A DNA stretch of 5,794 nt from Akkermansiaceae bacterium UBA1518 (GTDB lineage Bacteria > Verrucomicrobiota > Verrucomicrobiia > Verrucomicrobiales > Akkermansiaceae): positions 1 to 5,794 of the forward strand of contig DCQM01000129.1 in assembly GCA_002323895.1 (NCBI GenBank), written 5' to 3'. Position numbers and translations under genes: made by a program. The first letter of the stretch is position 1; the number at the start of each line of letters is the position of its first letter. Below, in pieces: positions 4,030-5,794 of the stretch. The notes below the pieces were generated by a model. The model had not been told where the DNA came from. It saw only the letters and a program-made list of their open reading frames with translations, and did no database searches.

Positions 4030-5794
4030 CAGACCTTCTCTATCGAGCAAACATTATCATACCAATTCTGACCGCCAATAAGTGGAGCCGGATTGATCGG
4101 AAGCGCGTCATTAATATGGACTCCTCCACCAATACCACCACGCTTCTTAGCCCACCAAACTCCATCCTTAAGCCGCCGATCAGCAAGTTTATTACTCTTA
4201 CCTTCTGCAGGTGAAGTTTCGGAGGTCTTAGACTCCCCTACGATGCCGTGCTCAAAGTGACCGACATGGTGGGAGCACATCACAACTCGCCTGTGCATCC
4301 CTTTCAGGAAGCGAACATGATTTTTGAAGCTGCCCATCACCCCTTTCTCACGAGCGCGGTAAGTGAACCCTGTTGGACGATAAACCGATACCTCCACCTC
4401 GTCACCTTCAACCAGACCAAGAGTTTTCCCAGTGTCTGGGTGCATAAAAATCGGGTTGGTATGGATGATTTCCGCCGAGTATTTCCAGTGACCGGAACGA
4501 CCCTGGGTGTGGACATTCCACTTAAAGGTCGAGAAAATGAAACGGTCGTCGGGCAAATCAATATGTTCGGGTACATCGTGCCAAGTCGCCAGTGGACTTG
4601 CGTTACCGTCACTGAGCGGGAGCCCTACAGCCTCCGCAGCTTCAGGAAAGATTTCATCATAGACATTGATAACACGATTGGGAGTCGGGAATCCACGGAC
4701 AGCCTTGCCATCCTTCATGATCCCAACCGCTTTACCGTCTTTTTCAACAAGTGCTCCATCATCTAATTTACCAGCTTTAAAGTTCGTATTAGCTAGCTCC
4801 TCGTCGGTTAGGGGGCGCTCGTAAAGCTCGTAATCTTTGGGCCGATCTTTTTCCTGCCAGATGCCCCGCCGTTTAAATTCCTCCCAAGAAATTGGGAGCT
4901 CTTTATACCAATCCCGGTAGAGCGATTCATCATCCTTGTAAGTAAAATGCTTCTCCATACCTCCACCGATTTTATGAGCAAGCTCGCGAAGGATAACCTG
5001 AATCGACTTGGACTCGCCCTGCGGATCGACCAAAGGTTGACGAATGCCCGTATAAGGAACGAGACCATAACAGTTGGTTGAGTGATAATCCCACCGCTCC
5101 AAGCTAGTCGCTTCGGGGAGAATCATATCAGCTAAGGCGGATTGCTCACCATATCCTATGTCAATCGCAACGTGGAAAGGAATCAACTTCTCGTCCTTTA
5201 GAACTTCGCGGGCTGCATTGGCTTCGGGATACCCAAAGGCTGCACCCAGAGTGAAGGACATATAAACTGAAACTTTCTGGCGACCCTGTTTAATGTAGGG
5301 ATAAACAAGCTGTCCAACACGCATCTGATACCAGTGCCAAGCAAGCGGGTATTCGCTCGGAGTAGCGAGCTCACCGAAGTATTTCTTCCGCCACTTATCG
5401 GGAAAATTGTTTACGCGATCCTGTATCTTCTTGGGTAGCTTTTTAAAAGCAACCTCATCAAAACCCTCGCCAATCCCCCATGGTTTAGGGTCTGACGCCT
5501 TAGGCTCGGGAAGCTTGAGATTAGGTAAACCTTCCTGACCATACTTGCCGGACCAACCACGAAGGGATGAAAGGCAATACCCCCCTAATTTCCCGACATT
5601 ACCAACCAGCACGTCAAGCGTTCGAATCGCGCGGTCTGATTGCATTCCATTGTAATGTTTCGCTGAACCCCGATTAGACATCGTGCAACAAGCCGGGGCA
5701 GCATTTGCAAATTCAATAGCAATCCGCCTGATATCGGCAGCAGGAACACCCGATTTTTTCTCGGCCCATTCCGGAGTATAGTTCTCCACGGATT
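4029..5794 (-). CDS. Molybdopterin oxidoreductase catalytic subunit, DMSO reductase superfamily (5' end missing)
   Basis: The last 586 or so residues of a large molybdenum bis-MGD enzyme are present; the frame is still open at the right edge, and the GTG at 5789 is most likely an internal Val. Numbering from that codon, YTPEWAEKKSGVPAADIRRIA (4-24) and RAIRTLDVLVGNVGKLGG (53-70) belong to the central cofactor-binding region. HVAIDIGYGEQSALADMILPEATSLERWD splits into the typical ADMILP...LER block at about 206-234. The C-terminal dinucleotide-binding domain is at about 415-586, with GKTLGLVEGDEVEV at 454-467 and a closing GVHINDALP...LIGGQNWYD. The architecture fits the polysulfide/thiosulfate/tetrathionate reductase-like branch, whose members usually work in the periplasm with an iron-sulfur subunit and a membrane anchor. 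The [4Fe-4S] cysteines, the Mo ligand and any Tat signal lie outside the window, so the substrate is open. The usual TPSGK(I/V)E motif is altered to TPNRVINVY at about 369-377. The TorD-like chaperone gene follows with a TGATG overlap. Confidence 0.9.
   Translation of the reverse strand, partial: SVENYTPEWAEKKSGVPAADIRRIAIEFANAAPACCTMSNRGSAKHYNGMQSDRAIRTLDVLVGNVGKLGGYCLSSLRGWSGKYGQEGLPNLKLPEPKASDPKPWGIGEGFDEVAFKKLPKKIQDRVNNFPDKWRKKYFGELATPSEYPLAWHWYQMRVGQLVYPYIKQGRQKVSVYMSFTLGAAFGYPEANAAREVLKDEKLIPFHVAIDIGYGEQSALADMILPEATSLERWDYHSTNCYGLVPYTGIRQPLVDPQGESKSIQVILRELAHKIGGGMEKHFTYKDDESLYRDWYKELPISWEEFKRRGIWQEKDRPKDYELYERPLTDEELANTNFKAGKLDDGALVEKDGKAVGIMKDGKAVRGFPTPNRVINVYDEIFPEAAEAVGLPLSDGNASPLATWHDVPEHIDLPDDRFIFSTFKWNVHTQGRSGHWKYSAEIIHTNPIFMHPDTGKTLGLVEGDEVEVSVYRPTGFTYRAREKGVMGSFKNHVRFLKGMHRRVVMCSHHVGHFEHGIVGESKTSETSPAEGKSNKLADRRLKDGVWWAKKRGGIGGGVHINDALPINPAPLIGGQNWYDNVCSIEKV
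4034..4040 (-). promoter_or_regulatory. Shine-Dalgarno site for the TorD-like gene
   Basis: On the minus strand, GAGAAGG lies four bases upstream of the ATG at 4029 and within the last codons of the oxidoreductase gene. It decides the start of the chaperone in favour of 4029 over 4050. With the TGATG stop/start overlap (4031-4027) it suggests translational coupling. Because it also encodes Glu-Lys-Val, its presence could partly be coincidental. Confidence 0.6.

Noticed and set aside
4048..4050. ATG at 4050 as start of the TorD-like gene
   Set aside because: It would create a 22-base overlap with the oxidoreductase, while the ATG at 4029 has a Shine-Dalgarno-like sequence and a TGATG junction.
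4248..4766. A 172-codon plus-strand open frame antisense to the molybdoenzyme
   Set aside because: It lies wholly within the conserved C-terminal region of the oxidoreductase on the other strand and shows no domain or upstream signal.
5787..5789. GTG at 5789 as the true start of the oxidoreductase
   Set aside because: The encoded protein would begin in the middle of the cofactor-binding domain, lacking the iron-sulfur and Mo-ligand region; the frame is open to the window edge, so truncation by the window is far more likely.

Overview
This window looks like chromosomal DNA of moderate GC content from a Gram-negative-type bacterium. Protein style points to the Verrucomicrobiota, perhaps Opitutae-like: a ScpB with a long acidic tail, an RbsD/FucU protein of a 'DWAFPYW' type, lysine/alanine-repeat proteins, and start codons that mostly lack a Shine-Dalgarno sequence. 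That placement is an impression from recalled protein families, not a database result.

Layout. Positions 1-83 (minus) hold the first 27 codons of a very basic, lysine/alanine-repeat protein that runs off the left edge. A 188-bp divergent intergenic region (84-271) separates it from a co-directional plus-strand run of four genes: scpB (chromosome segregation, 272-1078), pheA (fused chorismate mutase/prephenate dehydratase with an ACT domain, 1091-2158), an RbsD/FucU-type sugar mutarotase (2203-2613) and a TIM-barrel ketose 3-epimerase/5-keto-L-gluconate epimerase-like protein (2653-3465). Gaps are 12, 44 and 39 bp, so one transcript is plausible. The four genes fall into two functional pairs at most: scpB and pheA are housekeeping, and the last two look like a small sugar-interconversion module.

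The run meets a convergent minus-strand unit across a 48-bp gap (3466-3513) with no convincing terminator. That unit enters from the right edge: the C-terminal part of a large DMSO-reductase-superfamily molybdopterin oxidoreductase (4029 to beyond 5794), then a TorD/DmsD-type maturation chaperone (3514-4029). The two genes are joined by a TGATG stop/start overlap with a Shine-Dalgarno-like sequence inside the end of the upstream gene. The pair implies respiration or redox chemistry with a molybdenum enzyme loaded by its own dedicated chaperone. The iron-sulfur and molybdenum-ligand N-terminus lies outside the window, so the substrate cannot be assigned.

I found no CRISPR array, tRNA, rRNA, transposase or phage gene. 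All the main genes belong to known families. The points most worth a second look are the mutarotase/epimerase pair, a six-residue repeat in the molybdoenzyme spelled with entirely different codons, the near-absence of Shine-Dalgarno sites on the plus strand, and a possible leaderless mini-ORF ahead of scpB.
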